A stretch of DNA of 64,000 nt from Sphingobacteriia bacterium 28-36-52 (GTDB taxonomy: Bacteria > Bacteroidota > Bacteroidia > Chitinophagales > Chitinophagaceae): assembly GCA_002281575.1 (NCBI GenBank), contig NCGN01000003.1, positions 186,001 through 250,000 on the forward strand. Reading direction: 5' to 3'. Position 1 is the stretch's first letter. Every line of letters begins with the position of its first letter. This document shows positions 51,517 through 60,493 of the stretch, piece after piece. The translations under genes were made by a program, and so were the position numbers. Below the pieces are notes generated by a model, which saw only the letters and a list, made by a program, of their open reading frames with translations, was not told where the DNA came from and did not search any database.

Positions 51517-53008
51517 ATAATTTCGAAATTTCTTTCGCCACAACTTCACCGCTGATTAAGCTGGGAGGTACCCCTGGCCCGGGAACGGTAAGTTGCCCTG
51601 TAAAGAATAAATTTTTTACTTTTTTACTTCTGCACGATGGTTTTAAAACAGCAGTTTGTAGCAAAGTGTTCGCTAAACCATATGCATTTCCTTTAAATGC
51701 ATTGTATTCACTAATAAAATCGCTTTGCGCAAAGGTCTTTTTATAAATGATGGCGTCTTCAATTGACTGTCCAAGCTGCTTTTCAATCCGTTTCACAATC
51801 AATTTAAAGTATTTTTCCCTCAATTCATCCGTATCACCCGTTAAGCCCGTTGCAACTGGTATTAATAAAAATAAATTTTCGCATCCATCAGGTGCTACTG
51901 TAGCATCTGTAACCGAAGGAACACACATGTAAAATAATGGATCGGTTGGCCACTCTTTGGTAGTATAAATTTCTTTACCGTGTAACCCAAAATCTGTATC
52001 AAAAAAAAGAGAGTGGTGTGGCACACCTGTTAAGCGTTTGTTTAAGCCAATATAATACAACAAACAACTGGGAGCCATTACACGTTTATCCCAATATTTT
52101 GGCGTGTAGGTTTGGTATTGCGACTGTAGTAAATCGGTTTCAACATGGTGATAATCTGCTCCGCCTACTATAACATCTGCTTCTAAATTAATCATGACTT
52201 TTCCAGCTGGCGTGTTAGCCATACAAGAAACTGATTTTGCTATACCATTTTCTACATTAATTTGATTTACGCTGTGATTGAATCGGAAATTGACCCCCAA
52301 GGAAACGGCTAAATCATACATGCCTTGCACAATTTCATACATCCCTTTCTGGGGATACCATGTGCCCCCTTTAATATCGGCATAGTTCATTAAACTGTAA
52401 AGCGCAGGTGTATGTTCGGGTAAAGCACCTAAAAACAAAACGGGGAATTCCATTAATTCAACCAGCTTCGGATTCTTAAAATACTTACCCACATGAGATT
52501 TCATTGAATTGAACACATCCAATTTAAAAACCCCTTTTACTAAATCAATGTCTAAAAATTCGGTAAGTGATTGCCCAGGTTTAAATACCAATTTATTTAC
52601 GCCTACTTCGTATTTGTAGGCTGCTTCTTTCATAAACAAATCCAATTGCTTTCCAGCGCCTGGTTCTAATTTTTCGAATAATTCTTTTAATGCTTGATAA
52701 TTAGCTGGTATATCTGTTACATCATCTGGCCAATACACCCTATAGGAGGGATCTAATCGGGTAAGCTGATAATAATCGCTCACTTTTTTTCCAAACTGTT
52801 CAAAATAACGTTCAAATACATCGGGCATCCAATACCAACTGGGTCCCATATCAAAAGTGAACCCTTCCGCAGAGTACTTTCTGGCTCTACCACCCGGTAA
52901 TTCATGCTTTTCTAGAACAGTAACATTCCAGCCCGACCTGGCTAGAAAGGAAGCCGCGGACATGCCCGCGAAACCACTTCCGATAACGATCGCTTGCTTA
53001 TTCTTCAC
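51509..53008 (-). CDS. crtI: Phytoene desaturase (phytoene to lycopene type)
   Basis: CrtI desaturates phytoene stepwise to lycopene. The 499-residue FAD protein has VIGSGFAGMSAASFLARSGWNVTVLEKHELPGGRAR, the FDMGPSWYWMPDVF block, LPEHTPALYSLMNY, GGTWYPQKGMYEI and the C-terminal FTGQLTVPGPGVPPSLISGE motif. It is 25 bp after the sigma-factor gene and overlaps crtB by 8 bp, so the sigma factor and all eight crt-linked genes appear to be one transcript. Confidence 0.93.
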   Translation of the reverse strand: MKNKQAIVIGSGFAGMSAASFLARSGWNVTVLEKHELPGGRARKYSAEGFTFDMGPSWYWMPDVFERYFEQFGKKVSDYYQLTRLDPSYRVYWPDDVTDIPANYQALKELFEKLEPGAGKQLDLFMKEAAYKYEVGVNKLVFKPGQSLTEFLDIDLVKGVFKLDVFNSMKSHVGKYFKNPKLVELMEFPVLFLGALPEHTPALYSLMNYADIKGGTWYPQKGMYEIVQGMYDLAVSLGVNFRFNHSVNQINVENGIAKSVSCMANTPAGKVMINLEADVIVGGADYHHVETDLLQSQYQTYTPKYWDKRVMAPSCLLYYIGLNKRLTGVPHHSLFFDTDFGLHGKEIYTTKEWPTDPLFYMCVPSVTDATVAPDGCENLFLLIPVATGLTGDTDELREKYFKLIVKRIEKQLGQSIEDAIIYKKTFAQSDFISEYNAFKGNAYGLANTLLQTAVLKPSCRSKKVKNLFFTGQLTVPGPGVPPSLISGEVVAKEISKLYD

Positions 53009-53033
53009 TTGAAACGTAAGTTAATGAAATTTC

Positions 53034-53534
53034 TTAGAAACGCTGTACATGCGCTTTCAGCAGTTTTCTGGCAAAGTGAATTCTGCTTTTAATAGTACCC
53101 AACGGCTCTTCTAACATTTCTGCAATTTCGTGGTATTTATATCCATCAAAATACAGCAAAAATGGATTTCTAAAGATCTCTGGCAAATTATGAATAGCTT
53201 GTTTTACTTCTTTCATATTTATTCCAGCAATTGCTTCATTGGCAACAGCTCCTTGATTAAAGTCTAATAAGAATTCATTGGGCGTATTGTCGAAAATAGT
53301 TGCTTGCTTAGATTTTCTTCTGTAGTTGTTGATGAATATATTACGCATGATGGTGTACAACCATGCTTTGATATTAGTACCAACATTGTACTTGTCTTTA
53401 TTAGCCAATGCCCTAAACAAAGTTTCCTGATAAAGGTCTTTGGCCGCTTCCTGATCGCGCGTTAAAGTAACCGCAAATGGTTTCAAAAAATCAGCGTTGT
53501 TAACCAGCATTTGATTGAAATCTAGCGTAGACAT
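53034..53534 (-). CDS. ECF-family sigma factor heading the carotenoid operon
   Basis: The 166-residue protein has sigma region 2 (about 15-85; ARDQEAAKDLYQETLFRAL-like segment and WLYTIMRNIFINNYRRKSKQ) and region 4 (about 105-160; LPEIFRNPFLLYFDGYKYHEIAEMLEEPLGTIKSRIHFARKLL). There is no anti-sigma gene next to it. The promoter region carries a -7 element TATGTTTA and a perfect 12-bp inverted repeat between the promoter boxes. The CarH-like regulator lies 150 bp upstream. This resembles LitR-sigma arrangements in Actinobacteria and points to light control. Confidence 0.9.
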   Translation of the reverse strand: MSTLDFNQMLVNNADFLKPFAVTLTRDQEAAKDLYQETLFRALANKDKYNVGTNIKAWLYTIMRNIFINNYRRKSKQATIFDNTPNEFLLDFNQGAVANEAIAGINMKEVKQAIHNLPEIFRNPFLLYFDGYKYHEIAEMLEEPLGTIKSRIHFARKLLKAHVQRF

Positions 53535-53566
53535 AGCGTATTGTTTAATTTATTAGAGCATAAAGC

Positions 53567-53594
53567 TAAACATAATAATCGGTATCCAAGGATA
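53567..53594 (-). promoter_or_regulatory. Promoter of the sigma-crt operon with candidate CarH operator
   Basis: On the minus strand TATGTTTA (plus 53567-53574) is a -7 element giving a leader of about 28 nt. TATCCAAGGATA at 53583-53594 is a perfect 12-bp inverted repeat lying in the spacer toward -33, where a bound repressor would block polymerase. No good TTTG -33 box is seen. Confidence 0.55.
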
Positions 53595-53632
53595 TTTTTG
53601 TTTAATTTTTACTAAAGAAATGTGAAACAAAA

Positions 53633-53651
53633 AACCCGCTGATAGCGGGTT
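53633..53651 (-). terminator. Rho-independent terminator after the CarH-like gene
   Basis: AACCCGCT at 53633-53640 pairs with AGCGGGTT at 53644-53651 around a 3-base loop; on the minus strand the stem is followed by TTTTGTTTC. It separates the regulator from the sigma-crt operon. Confidence 0.85.
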
Positions 53652-53684
53652 GATTGATTGCTGTTTAAACATTATAATATATTA

Positions 53685-54563
53685 CTATAAGGTTGTCATA
53701 TACTCCATAACTTCGGTTAACGACTTCTTAAATGATACATTTGAAGGAATTCGCTTCTTATAATTCTGGGTTAATGCGCCTGAAACAATTACCTGAAACT
53801 CTGGTATTCTATTCTGCACATTTACAAGGAATTTTTCAAAATTGAAATTATTGGCCACTGAGGTTAAATGAGAATATAAAAGGTCGGGCTTTTTTAAAGT
53901 GGCCACATATTCCACATCTTTTAAGGGAACATTGGCACCCAAATAAATCACTTTAATTCCCCTGCTTTTAAATAGATAATAAGTAAATAAGACCCCTAGT
54001 TCATGGTGTTCTCCTTCGGGCAAGAATACCAATACGGTCTTTTTGGGGTTTAAAGCTGATTGACAGGTTTCAATACCCATGATCAATTTCTGACGGATGA
54101 TATTGGTTACCAAATGCTCTTGCGCAGGGTTGATATGGTTGGTTATCCATAATATTCCGATGCGTTCCAAGAAAGGGAAAATGATTTGTGGGATTGTTTT
54201 CTCAATTCCTTTAGATTTGATATAACCATCTAAAAGCATTTCGAACTCCTCAATCTTCATATCAACCATACAACTGATCAACTCATTTACCATTCGCTCA
54301 ATTTGAGCTTGAGCGTGGTTTAAAGAGAGTGTTTTATCGCGCATTTCGGCGATACTCATCTTATCAATATGAGAGATTTTAAAACCATACTTGTTCAATA
54401 ATGCAATATTGAGTACGGTTTTTAACTCATCACCTGAATAGTAACGGATATTGGTTTCTGTGCGCTGTGGGTTTAGGAACGAATACCGCTGTTCCCAAAT
54501 ACGGATGGTATGCGCTTTAATACCCGACAGGTTTTCTAAATCTTTGATTGTAAAGGCATTCAT
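53685..54563 (-). CDS. MerR-family regulator with B12-binding domain, CarH/LitR-like photoreceptor
   Basis: CarH-type proteins use adenosylcobalamin as light sensor and repress carotenoid genes in the dark. The 292-residue protein has the MerR winged helix (residues 4-70; FTIKDLENLSGIKAHTIRIWEQRY), a four-helix cap (about 85-165) and a Rossmann-like B12 domain (about 174-290). In the cap, Trp139 is followed by nine residues and then Glu149-His150, the Wx9EH motif of AdoCbl-dependent CarH. The B12 motif ExHxxG is EHHELG at 185-190, providing the axial His. The residue after Trp139 is Ile, whereas Thermus CarH has the His there used for light-state bis-His ligation. It is 39 bp after rfbA and has its own terminator. 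Confidence 0.87.
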   Translation of the reverse strand: MNAFTIKDLENLSGIKAHTIRIWEQRYSFLNPQRTETNIRYYSGDELKTVLNIALLNKYGFKISHIDKMSIAEMRDKTLSLNHAQAQIERMVNELISCMVDMKIEEFEMLLDGYIKSKGIEKTIPQIIFPFLERIGILWITNHINPAQEHLVTNIIRQKLIMGIETCQSALNPKKTVLVFLPEGEHHELGVLFTYYLFKSRGIKVIYLGANVPLKDVEYVATLKKPDLLYSHLTSVANNFNFEKFLVNVQNRIPEFQVIVSGALTQNYKKRIPSNVSFKKSLTEVMEYMTTL

Positions 54564-54602
54564 ACCATAGTAACGCTGCGAATCCAGATTTGTTTAAAAG
54601 AT

Positions 54603-55466
54603 TTACAAAACCTTTAAACGCTTTAGGTATTCCCCATACCCACTCTTCGCATATTTCTCCCCTAAAAGCATCAATTGCGCTCTATCAATAAAGCCCATTC
54701 TGTAGGCAACTTCTTCAATACAACCTACTTTCTGGCTCTGGCGTTTTTCAATTACACGAACAAATTCGCATGCGTCAGCAAATGAATCAAAAGTACCCGT
54801 ATCTAACCAGGCGGTACCCCTATTCATGATACCTACTTGCAAAGTTCCTTTTTCTAAATAAACCCTGTTTACATCGGTGATTTCATATTCACCTCTAGGT
54901 GAAGGAGCTATATTTTTAGCTATTTCTACAACACTGTTGTCATAAAAATATAAGCCAGGCACTGCATAATTAGACTTAGGCTGCTTGGGTTTTTCTTCAA
55001 TTGAAATCGCTTGCTTTTGTTCATTAAATTCTACCACACCATAACGCTCTGGATCATTTACTTCGTAAGCAAAAACAGCTGCTCCATTTACATCATTGAA
55101 ACTTTGTACCAACTTACTAAAGCCTGCGCCGTAAAAAATATTATCGCCTAATATCAAACAAACTTTATCGTTCCCGATAAAGTTTTCTCCAATTACAAAA
55201 GCTTGTGCCAAACCATTTGGCTCGTGCTGTACTTCATAAGAAAAACTACATCCGATTTCTGAACCATCCCCCAAGAGTCTTTTAAACTGGTCTTGATCTT
55301 GTGGTGTAGTAATGAATAAGATTTCTTTTATTCCTGCTAACATCAATACCGATAAGGGATAGTAAATCATTGGCTTATCATAAACAGGCATCAACTGTTT
55401 ACTGATTCCTTTGGTGATAGGATATAACCTAGTTCCTGATCCGCCTGCTAAAATGATTCCTTTCAT
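54603..55466 (-). CDS. rfbA: Glucose-1-phosphate thymidylyltransferase
   Basis: RfbA (RmlA) makes dTDP-glucose from glucose-1-phosphate and dTTP, the first step of dTDP-rhamnose and related sugars. The 287-residue protein has the normal length and the [20 protein letters not shown] motif, [44 protein letters not shown] and [13 protein letters not shown]. It is the last gene of rfbB-rfbC-rfbA (22 bp after rfbC). rfbD is absent from the cluster. Confidence 0.96.
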   Translation of the reverse strand: MKGIILAGGSGTRLYPITKGISKQLMPVYDKPMIYYPLSVLMLAGIKEILFITTPQDQDQFKRLLGDGSEIGCSFSYEVQHEPNGLAQAFVIGENFIGNDKVCLILGDNIFYGAGFSKLVQSFNDVNGAAVFAYEVNDPERYGVVEFNEQKQAISIEEKPKQPKSNYAVPGLYFYDNSVVEIAKNIAPSPRGEYEITDVNRVYLEKGTLQVGIMNRGTAWLDTGTFDSFADACEFVRVIEKRQSQKVGCIEEVAYRMGFIDRAQLMLLGEKYAKSGYGEYLKRLKVL

Positions 55467-55488
55467 AATATTGATATTAAGCGTTGAA

Positions 55489-56046
55489 TTAAAATTCTAA
55501 AGTATTTACTGTATCGCGCAATAAAGGCAATGTCAAATCTTTTTCCGACAATTTAATTTCGTCTGGTGATAATTTCCAATCGATGGCTAAATCTGGATCG
55601 TTGTATATGATTCCGCCCTCTGATGCTTTATGGTAATAATTATCTACTTTATAAAAAAAAGTGGCTTGTTCACTTAATACAATGAATCCATGTGCAAACC
55701 CGCGTGGCACAAAAAATTGGGTTCGGCTCTCGCCCGTTAATTCTACTGCAACGTGCTGACCAAAGGTTTTAGAATCTTTGCGGAGGTCTACCGCAACATC
55801 CAGCACCGATCCACTCAACACCCTTACCAATTTGGCTTGCGCAAATTCACCATTTTGGTAATGCAATCCGCGCAACACCCCTTTAGAGGAATTGGATTGG
55901 TTATCTTGTACAAAATCAATGGCGACGCCCGTTTTTTCTAGAAAAGTATTTCTATTAAAACTCTCAAAAAAATAACCACGACTATCACCAAAAAATGTGT
56001 CGTGAATAATAAAGCAACCTTCAATGGGGGTATATTCAATTTGCAT
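55489..56046 (-). CDS. rfbC: dTDP-4-dehydrorhamnose 3,5-epimerase
   Basis: RfbC (RmlC) epimerises dTDP-4-keto-6-deoxyglucose. The 185-residue cupin has the family motifs: [11 protein letters not shown] near the start, [20 protein letters not shown] with the catalytic His, [20 protein letters not shown] and [15 protein letters not shown]. It lies 2 bp after rfbB. Both enzymes could also serve other 6-deoxy sugars. Confidence 0.95.
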   Translation of the reverse strand: MQIEYTPIEGCFIIHDTFFGDSRGYFFESFNRNTFLEKTGVAIDFVQDNQSNSSKGVLRGLHYQNGEFAQAKLVRVLSGSVLDVAVDLRKDSKTFGQHVAVELTGESRTQFFVPRGFAHGFIVLSEQATFFYKVDNYYHKASEGGIIYNDPDLAIDWKLSPDEIKLSEKDLTLPLLRDTVNTLEF

Positions 56047-56048
56047 GA

Positions 56049-57104
56049 TTACTTATTGCTGTACATAGATTCATAATAGTGTTGATAGTTGCCGCTGGTT
56101 ACATTGTTTAACCATTCTGTGTTGGCTAAAAACCAATCGATGGTTTCACTTAATCCTTCTTGGAAGGTAACACTTGGTTTCCATCCCAACTCACGATTAA
56201 TTTTAGACGCGTCAATGGCATATCTTCTATCGTGACCTGGTCTGTCTTTAATATAAGTAATTAAATTTTCGCTTGTGCCAGCTGGCTTACCCAATTTCTC
56301 ATCCATTTGAGTACACAATAATTTAACTAAGTCAATATTTTTCCATTCGTTAAATCCGCCAATATTATAGGTTTCACCTGTTACACCATTGTGAAAGACC
56401 ATATCAATCGCAATTGCATGATCTTTTACATACAACCAATCACGGGTATACAATCCATCTCCATAAACAGGCAATGGTTTGCCTTGAATAATATTATTAA
56501 TAAACAAGGGGATCAATTTCTCCGGAAAATGAAATGGCCCATAGTTATTAGAGCAGTTTGATATCACTGTTTGTAAGTGATAGGTTTCATGATAAGCTCT
56601 TACAAAATGATCAGATGATGCCTTACTTGCTGAGTAGGGAGAACGTGGGTCGTATGCGGTTTCTTCCGTAAACAATCCTTCCGCGCCTAAGCTTCCATAT
56701 ACTTCATCTGTTGATACATGATAGAAACGATGATTGTTTAAATCTGCAGCCCATTTTTGCTTAGCAGTATTTAATAGGTTAACCGTACCAATTACATTGG
56801 TATACACAAAATCTAAAGGGGAAACAATAGAGCGGTCTACATGCGACTCTGCCGCCAAATGAATTACATCGGTCACTTGGTATTGATCGAACAATTCCTC
56901 CACCGCTTTTACATCCAAAATATTCACTTTGGCAAAACGATAATTGGGCTTGTTTTCTATATCTCTTAAATTTTCTAAGTTGCCCGCATAAGTAAGGGCA
57001 TCTAGGTTGATGATTTGGTATTCAGGATATTTATTTACAAATAATCTTACAACGTGTGAGCCAATAAATCCTGCCCCTCCGGTGATAACAATGTTTTTAG
57101 ACAT
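56049..57104 (-). CDS. rfbB: dTDP-glucose 4,6-dehydratase
   Basis: RfbB (RmlB) converts dTDP-glucose to the 4-keto-6-deoxy sugar. The 351-residue SDR-family protein shows the NAD motif GGAGFIGSHVVRLF, HLAAESHVDRSI, the STDEVYGSLG region, the YSASKASSDHFVRAYHETY catalytic Tyr-Lys, NNYGPFHFPEKLIPL and YTRDWLYVKDHA. It has its own -7 promoter element, so rfbBCA is separate from gmd-fcl. Confidence 0.96.
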   Translation of the reverse strand: MSKNIVITGGAGFIGSHVVRLFVNKYPEYQIINLDALTYAGNLENLRDIENKPNYRFAKVNILDVKAVEELFDQYQVTDVIHLAAESHVDRSIVSPLDFVYTNVIGTVNLLNTAKQKWAADLNNHRFYHVSTDEVYGSLGAEGLFTEETAYDPRSPYSASKASSDHFVRAYHETYHLQTVISNCSNNYGPFHFPEKLIPLFINNIIQGKPLPVYGDGLYTRDWLYVKDHAIAIDMVFHNGVTGETYNIGGFNEWKNIDLVKLLCTQMDEKLGKPAGTSENLITYIKDRPGHDRRYAIDASKINRELGWKPSVTFQEGLSETIDWFLANTEWLNNVTSGNYQHYYESMYSNK

Positions 57105-57123
57105 AATGTATTTCTTAATAATA

Positions 57124-57131
57124 TAAAGGTA
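57124..57131 (-). promoter_or_regulatory. -7 element of rfbBCA
   Basis: TACCTTTA on the minus strand matches TAnnTTTG except for the last base and lies 19 bp before the rfbB ATG at 57104, in the gap after fcl. Confidence 0.5.
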
Positions 57132-57161
57132 CTATTTTGTACGCTTGTTTAACTTTTTAGC

Positions 57162-58097
57162 CTATTTATTCCAAGGTGAATTTTTAACCAATTCATACAC
57201 CATAGAAATACCTTGATGCAAGTCTATCCTGGCTTTCCAACCAAATTGATTAATCTTTGAGACGTCCATTAATTTTCTAGGAGTACCATCTGGTTTGGAT
57301 AGGTCTAACACAATTTTCCCGCTATAACCAGTTACCTGCTTTACCATTTGGGCCAATTCTAAAATAGTCACATCTATACCTGTTCCAATATTCACCAATC
57401 CTTTTTCATTGTAATGCTCCATTAAGTACATACAAGCTTCGGCCAAATCGTCTACATGTAAGAATTCTCTTTTAGGAGTGCCTGTTCCCCAAATAGTAAC
57501 CGAAGGGTCATTATTTTCTTTAGCAGTTATAAACTTGCGAAGCATTGCTGGTAACACATGGCTTTTCTCTAAATCGTAATTGTCATTAGGCCCATATAAA
57601 TTGGTGGGCATGGCAGAAATAAAATTACAACCATACTGAGCTCGGTAACTATCGCATAATTCGATGCCAGCAATTTTTGCAATCGCATAAGGTTGGTTGG
57701 TTTCCTCTAAATAACCACTTAATAGATATTCTTCTTTTAAAGGCTGTGGCGCCATTTTTGGATAAATACAAGAGGAGCCCAAAAACAATAATTTTTCTAC
57801 CCCATTAACATAACTCTGATGAATAATATTGCTCTCCATCATTAGGTTATCATAAATGAATTCTGCCCGATAAGTATTATTGGCAACTATACCACCTACT
57901 TTGGCTGCAGCTAAAAAAACATAAGCTGGTTTTTGGGTTGCAAAAAAATCGACTACAGCTTGTTGATTTCTCAAGTCTAATTCAGCAGAAGTTCGTGTAA
58001 TAATATTAGTAAATCCCGCTGCTTGTAATTGTCTAACAATAGCACTTCCAACCATTCCTCTATGGCCTGCTACATATACACTTGCATTCTTATTCAT
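57162..58097 (-). CDS. fcl: GDP-L-fucose synthase
   Basis: Fcl (WcaG) epimerises and reduces GDP-4-keto-6-deoxymannose to GDP-L-fucose. The 311-residue SDR protein has [45 protein letters not shown], the [20 protein letters not shown] catalytic Tyr/Lys region and [12 protein letters not shown]. It overlaps gmd by 8 bp, giving a two-gene unit for GDP-fucose used in surface polysaccharides. Confidence 0.95.
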   Translation of the reverse strand: MNKNASVYVAGHRGMVGSAIVRQLQAAGFTNIITRTSAELDLRNQQAVVDFFATQKPAYVFLAAAKVGGIVANNTYRAEFIYDNLMMESNIIHQSYVNGVEKLLFLGSSCIYPKMAPQPLKEEYLLSGYLEETNQPYAIAKIAGIELCDSYRAQYGCNFISAMPTNLYGPNDNYDLEKSHVLPAMLRKFITAKENNDPSVTIWGTGTPKREFLHVDDLAEACMYLMEHYNEKGLVNIGTGIDVTILELAQMVKQVTGYSGKIVLDLSKPDGTPRKLMDVSKINQFGWKARIDLHQGISMVYELVKNSPWNK

Positions 58098-59205
58098 GTT
58101 CTTTCTCTATAATGAATCCGTTGTTTTGCAACAACTGTTCTTTTTTAAATACGATAATATCTGCTGCCACCATTTCTTTTACCATTTCGGCTAATGTATA
58201 CTTTGGAGTCCAATTTAATTTTGTTTTTGCCTTGGTTGCATCGCCAATTAATAAGTCTACTTCGGTAGGGCGATAATAACGTGGGTCTACTTTTACAACA
58301 GCTTGTCCCAATTTCATTCCATGGGTGGTTGTATTATTTATTTTACTGATCACTCCAACTTCATTCACCCCTTCTCCAGTAAAACTTAATTCAACCCCAA
58401 CTTCTGCAAATGCCATTTTTACAAAATCTCTGATATAAGTGGTAATGCCTGTTGCCAAAACAAAATCCTCTGGCGTTTCTTGTTGTAGCATGCGCCACAT
58501 ACCTTCTACATAATCTTTAGCATGACCCCAATCTCTTTGTGCATCTAGGTTTCCAAGGTAAAGGGTTTCTTGTAACCCCATCGAAATTCTGGCTACTGCT
58601 CTAGTAATTTTTCTGGTTACAAATGTTTCTCCGCGCAATGGACTTTCATGATTAAATAATATGCCATTACAAGCATACATGCCATATGCTTCGCGATAAT
58701 TAACCGTAATCCAATAAGCATATAATTTAGCTACCGCATAAGGACTTCTTGGATAAAATGGCGTGGTTTCACTTTGTGGAACCGCTTGTACTAAACCGTA
58801 CAATTCAGAAGTAGATGCCTGATAAAATTTAGTCTTCTTAGTTAAGCCCAATAATCGAATGGCCTCCAAAATTCTAAGCGCCCCAACTCCATCTGCATTA
58901 GCAGTATACTCTGGGGTTTCAAAACTAACATGCACGTGACTCATTGCAGCTAAATTGTAAATTTCATCTGGCTGCACTTCTTGTATAATTCTAATTAAAT
59001 TAGTGCTGTCGGTAAGGTCTCCATAATGCAATACCATATGACGATCGGGTATATGTGGATCCTCATAAAAATGATCAATTCTCTGTGTATTAAACAAAGA
59101 ACTTCTGCGCTTGATCCCATGTACTTCATAGCCTTTCTTTAGCAGTAATTCTGCTAAATACGCACCGTCTTGTCCGGTTATCCCTGTTATTAATGCTTTT
59201 TTCAT
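58090..59205 (-). CDS. gmd: GDP-mannose 4,6-dehydratase
   Basis: Gmd makes GDP-4-keto-6-deoxy-D-mannose. The start is set at ATG 59205 (371 residues), because an upstream in-frame ATG at 59223 lies inside the -7 box. Motifs: [106 protein letters not shown] and [21 protein letters not shown]. The fcl gene follows with an 8-bp overlap. Confidence 0.95.
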   Translation of the reverse strand: MKKALITGITGQDGAYLAELLLKKGYEVHGIKRRSSLFNTQRIDHFYEDPHIPDRHMVLHYGDLTDSTNLIRIIQEVQPDEIYNLAAMSHVHVSFETPEYTANADGVGALRILEAIRLLGLTKKTKFYQASTSELYGLVQAVPQSETTPFYPRSPYAVAKLYAYWITVNYREAYGMYACNGILFNHESPLRGETFVTRKITRAVARISMGLQETLYLGNLDAQRDWGHAKDYVEGMWRMLQQETPEDFVLATGITTYIRDFVKMAFAEVGVELSFTGEGVNEVGVISKINNTTTHGMKLGQAVVKVDPRYYRPTEVDLLIGDATKAKTKLNWTPKYTLAEMVKEMVAADIIVFKKEQLLQNNGFIIEKEHE

Positions 59206-59220
59206 GACACTGAATTGATG

Positions 59221-59228
59221 CAAATATG
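59221..59228 (-). promoter_or_regulatory. -7 element of gmd-fcl
   Basis: CATATTTG on the minus strand differs from TAnnTTTG only in its first base and lies 15 bp before the gmd ATG at 59205. Confidence 0.45.
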
Positions 59229-59254
59229 CAACCTTAAATGCATATCTATATAAA

Positions 59255-59285
59255 TTGGCTCACTAAAGCATTTGAATTATCTTAG
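59255..59285 (+). promoter_or_regulatory. Promoter of the DUF5009 acyltransferase gene
   Basis: TTGG at 59255-59258 and TATCTTAG at 59278-59285 are separated by 19 bp, close to the Bacteroidota consensus. The predicted leader before ATG 59302 is about 12 nt, which favours that start over the TTG at 59272. Confidence 0.5.
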
Positions 59286-59301
59286 CTACAACAGTTTAAT
59301 T

Positions 59302-60453
59302 ATGGGTAATAGATACTATTCCTTAGATGTTTTTAGGGGGGCTACAGTGGCACTCATGATCTTGGTAAATAATCCAGGTAGTTGGGGCCATATTTTTGGG
59401 CCTTTAAAACATGCCCCATGGCATGGTGTAACACCTACCGATTTAGTGTTTCCCTTCTTTTTATTTGCCGTTGGGAATGCAATGGCTTTTGTAATGCCTC
59501 GCTTTGAAGCTGCTGGTGCTGCTGAGTTTTGGAAAAAAGTAATCAAACGCACTTTACTCATTTTTGGAATTGGGGTACTACTACATTGGAGTCCATTTAT
59601 TAAATGGGATGGCGATCAATTGGTAGGGAAATCTTGGGAAAATGTGCGGATTTTAGGTGTTCTTCAAAGAATTGCACTTTGTTATTTCTTTGCTTCTGTG
59701 ATCGTTTTTTATGGCAAAACCAAGGGTGCATATATTATTGGGATGTCTATTTTATTACTTTATTGGTTCGCTTGTTATGCCTTGGGAGCCGATGGAGACC
59801 CTTATAGTTTGCAGGGTTGGTTTGGCAACCCCATTGATATTGATATTTTAGGCATTACCCATATTTATACTGGCGAAGGGGTGCCTTTCGATCCCGAAGG
59901 ATTTATGAGTACCCCTGCTGCCATTGTCCAAGTAATTTTTGGATTTTTGGTGGGTCAGTATATTCAATTAAAAGGGAAGAATACCGATATGTTGAGTGGT
60001 TTATTAGTGGCGGGTCTTGTTTTAACCTTTACAGGCTATTGCTGGGACTTAGTATTCCCTATCAACAAAAAAATATGGACCAGTAGCTACACCATTTATA
60101 CCACTGGCTTGGCCATACTAACCATTGGAGTAATGATTTATGCTATTGAGTTTAAAGGGGCTAAAGGTGCTTGGAGTAGGTTCTTTGATGTATTTGGAAA
60201 AAACCCGTTATTCATTTTTGTATTAAGTGGTTTTTTACCTAGAGTATTAGGAATGTTTAGATGGGTAAATGAAACGGATGCCGATGGCACCAAACATTAC
60301 ACTTCTTTCTTACCCTGGTTTTACAATACTTTATGCAAACCCATTGCCAATGACCCTAGAGTAGGCTCATTGGTTTACGCCTTATTAATGATTGGATTTT
60401 ATTGGCTCATCGTTTATGTACTAGACAAGAAAAAAATCTATATCAAAGTGTAA
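59302..60453 (+). CDS. DUF5009/HGSNAT-like membrane acyltransferase
   Basis: The 383-residue protein has about ten predicted membrane helices and the family start RYYSLDVFRGATVALMILVNNPGSWGHIFGPLKHAPWHGVTPTDLVFPFFLFAVGNAMA (read in parts) that contains the conserved His of heparan-alpha-glucosaminide N-acetyltransferase-like proteins (APWHG). Later blocks are LGVLQRIALCYF, FDPEGFMSTPAAIVQVIFGFLVG and GKNPLFIFVLSG. By family it may transfer acetyl groups to glucosamine-like sugars across the membrane; this is inferred. It stands alone, between gmd (divergent) and the acetyltransferase gene (convergent). Confidence 0.82.
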   Translation: MGNRYYSLDVFRGATVALMILVNNPGSWGHIFGPLKHAPWHGVTPTDLVFPFFLFAVGNAMAFVMPRFEAAGAAEFWKKVIKRTLLIFGIGVLLHWSPFIKWDGDQLVGKSWENVRILGVLQRIALCYFFASVIVFYGKTKGAYIIGMSILLLYWFACYALGADGDPYSLQGWFGNPIDIDILGITHIYTGEGVPFDPEGFMSTPAAIVQVIFGFLVGQYIQLKGKNTDMLSGLLVAGLVLTFTGYCWDLVFPINKKIWTSSYTIYTTGLAILTIGVMIYAIEFKGAKGAWSRFFDVFGKNPLFIFVLSGFLPRVLGMFRWVNETDADGTKHYTSFLPWFYNTLCKPIANDPRVGSLVYALLMIGFYWLIVYVLDKKKIYIKV

Positions 60454-60493
60454 CAGCAAAATAGTTTGTAGCGAAACAATTTTCAAAATTATT

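Noticed and set aside
53034..53534. Classic FecI/FecR/TonB-receptor sigma system for the second sigma factor
   Set aside because: No anti-sigma or TonB receptor is adjacent; the gene leads a crt operon and lies beside a CarH-like regulator.
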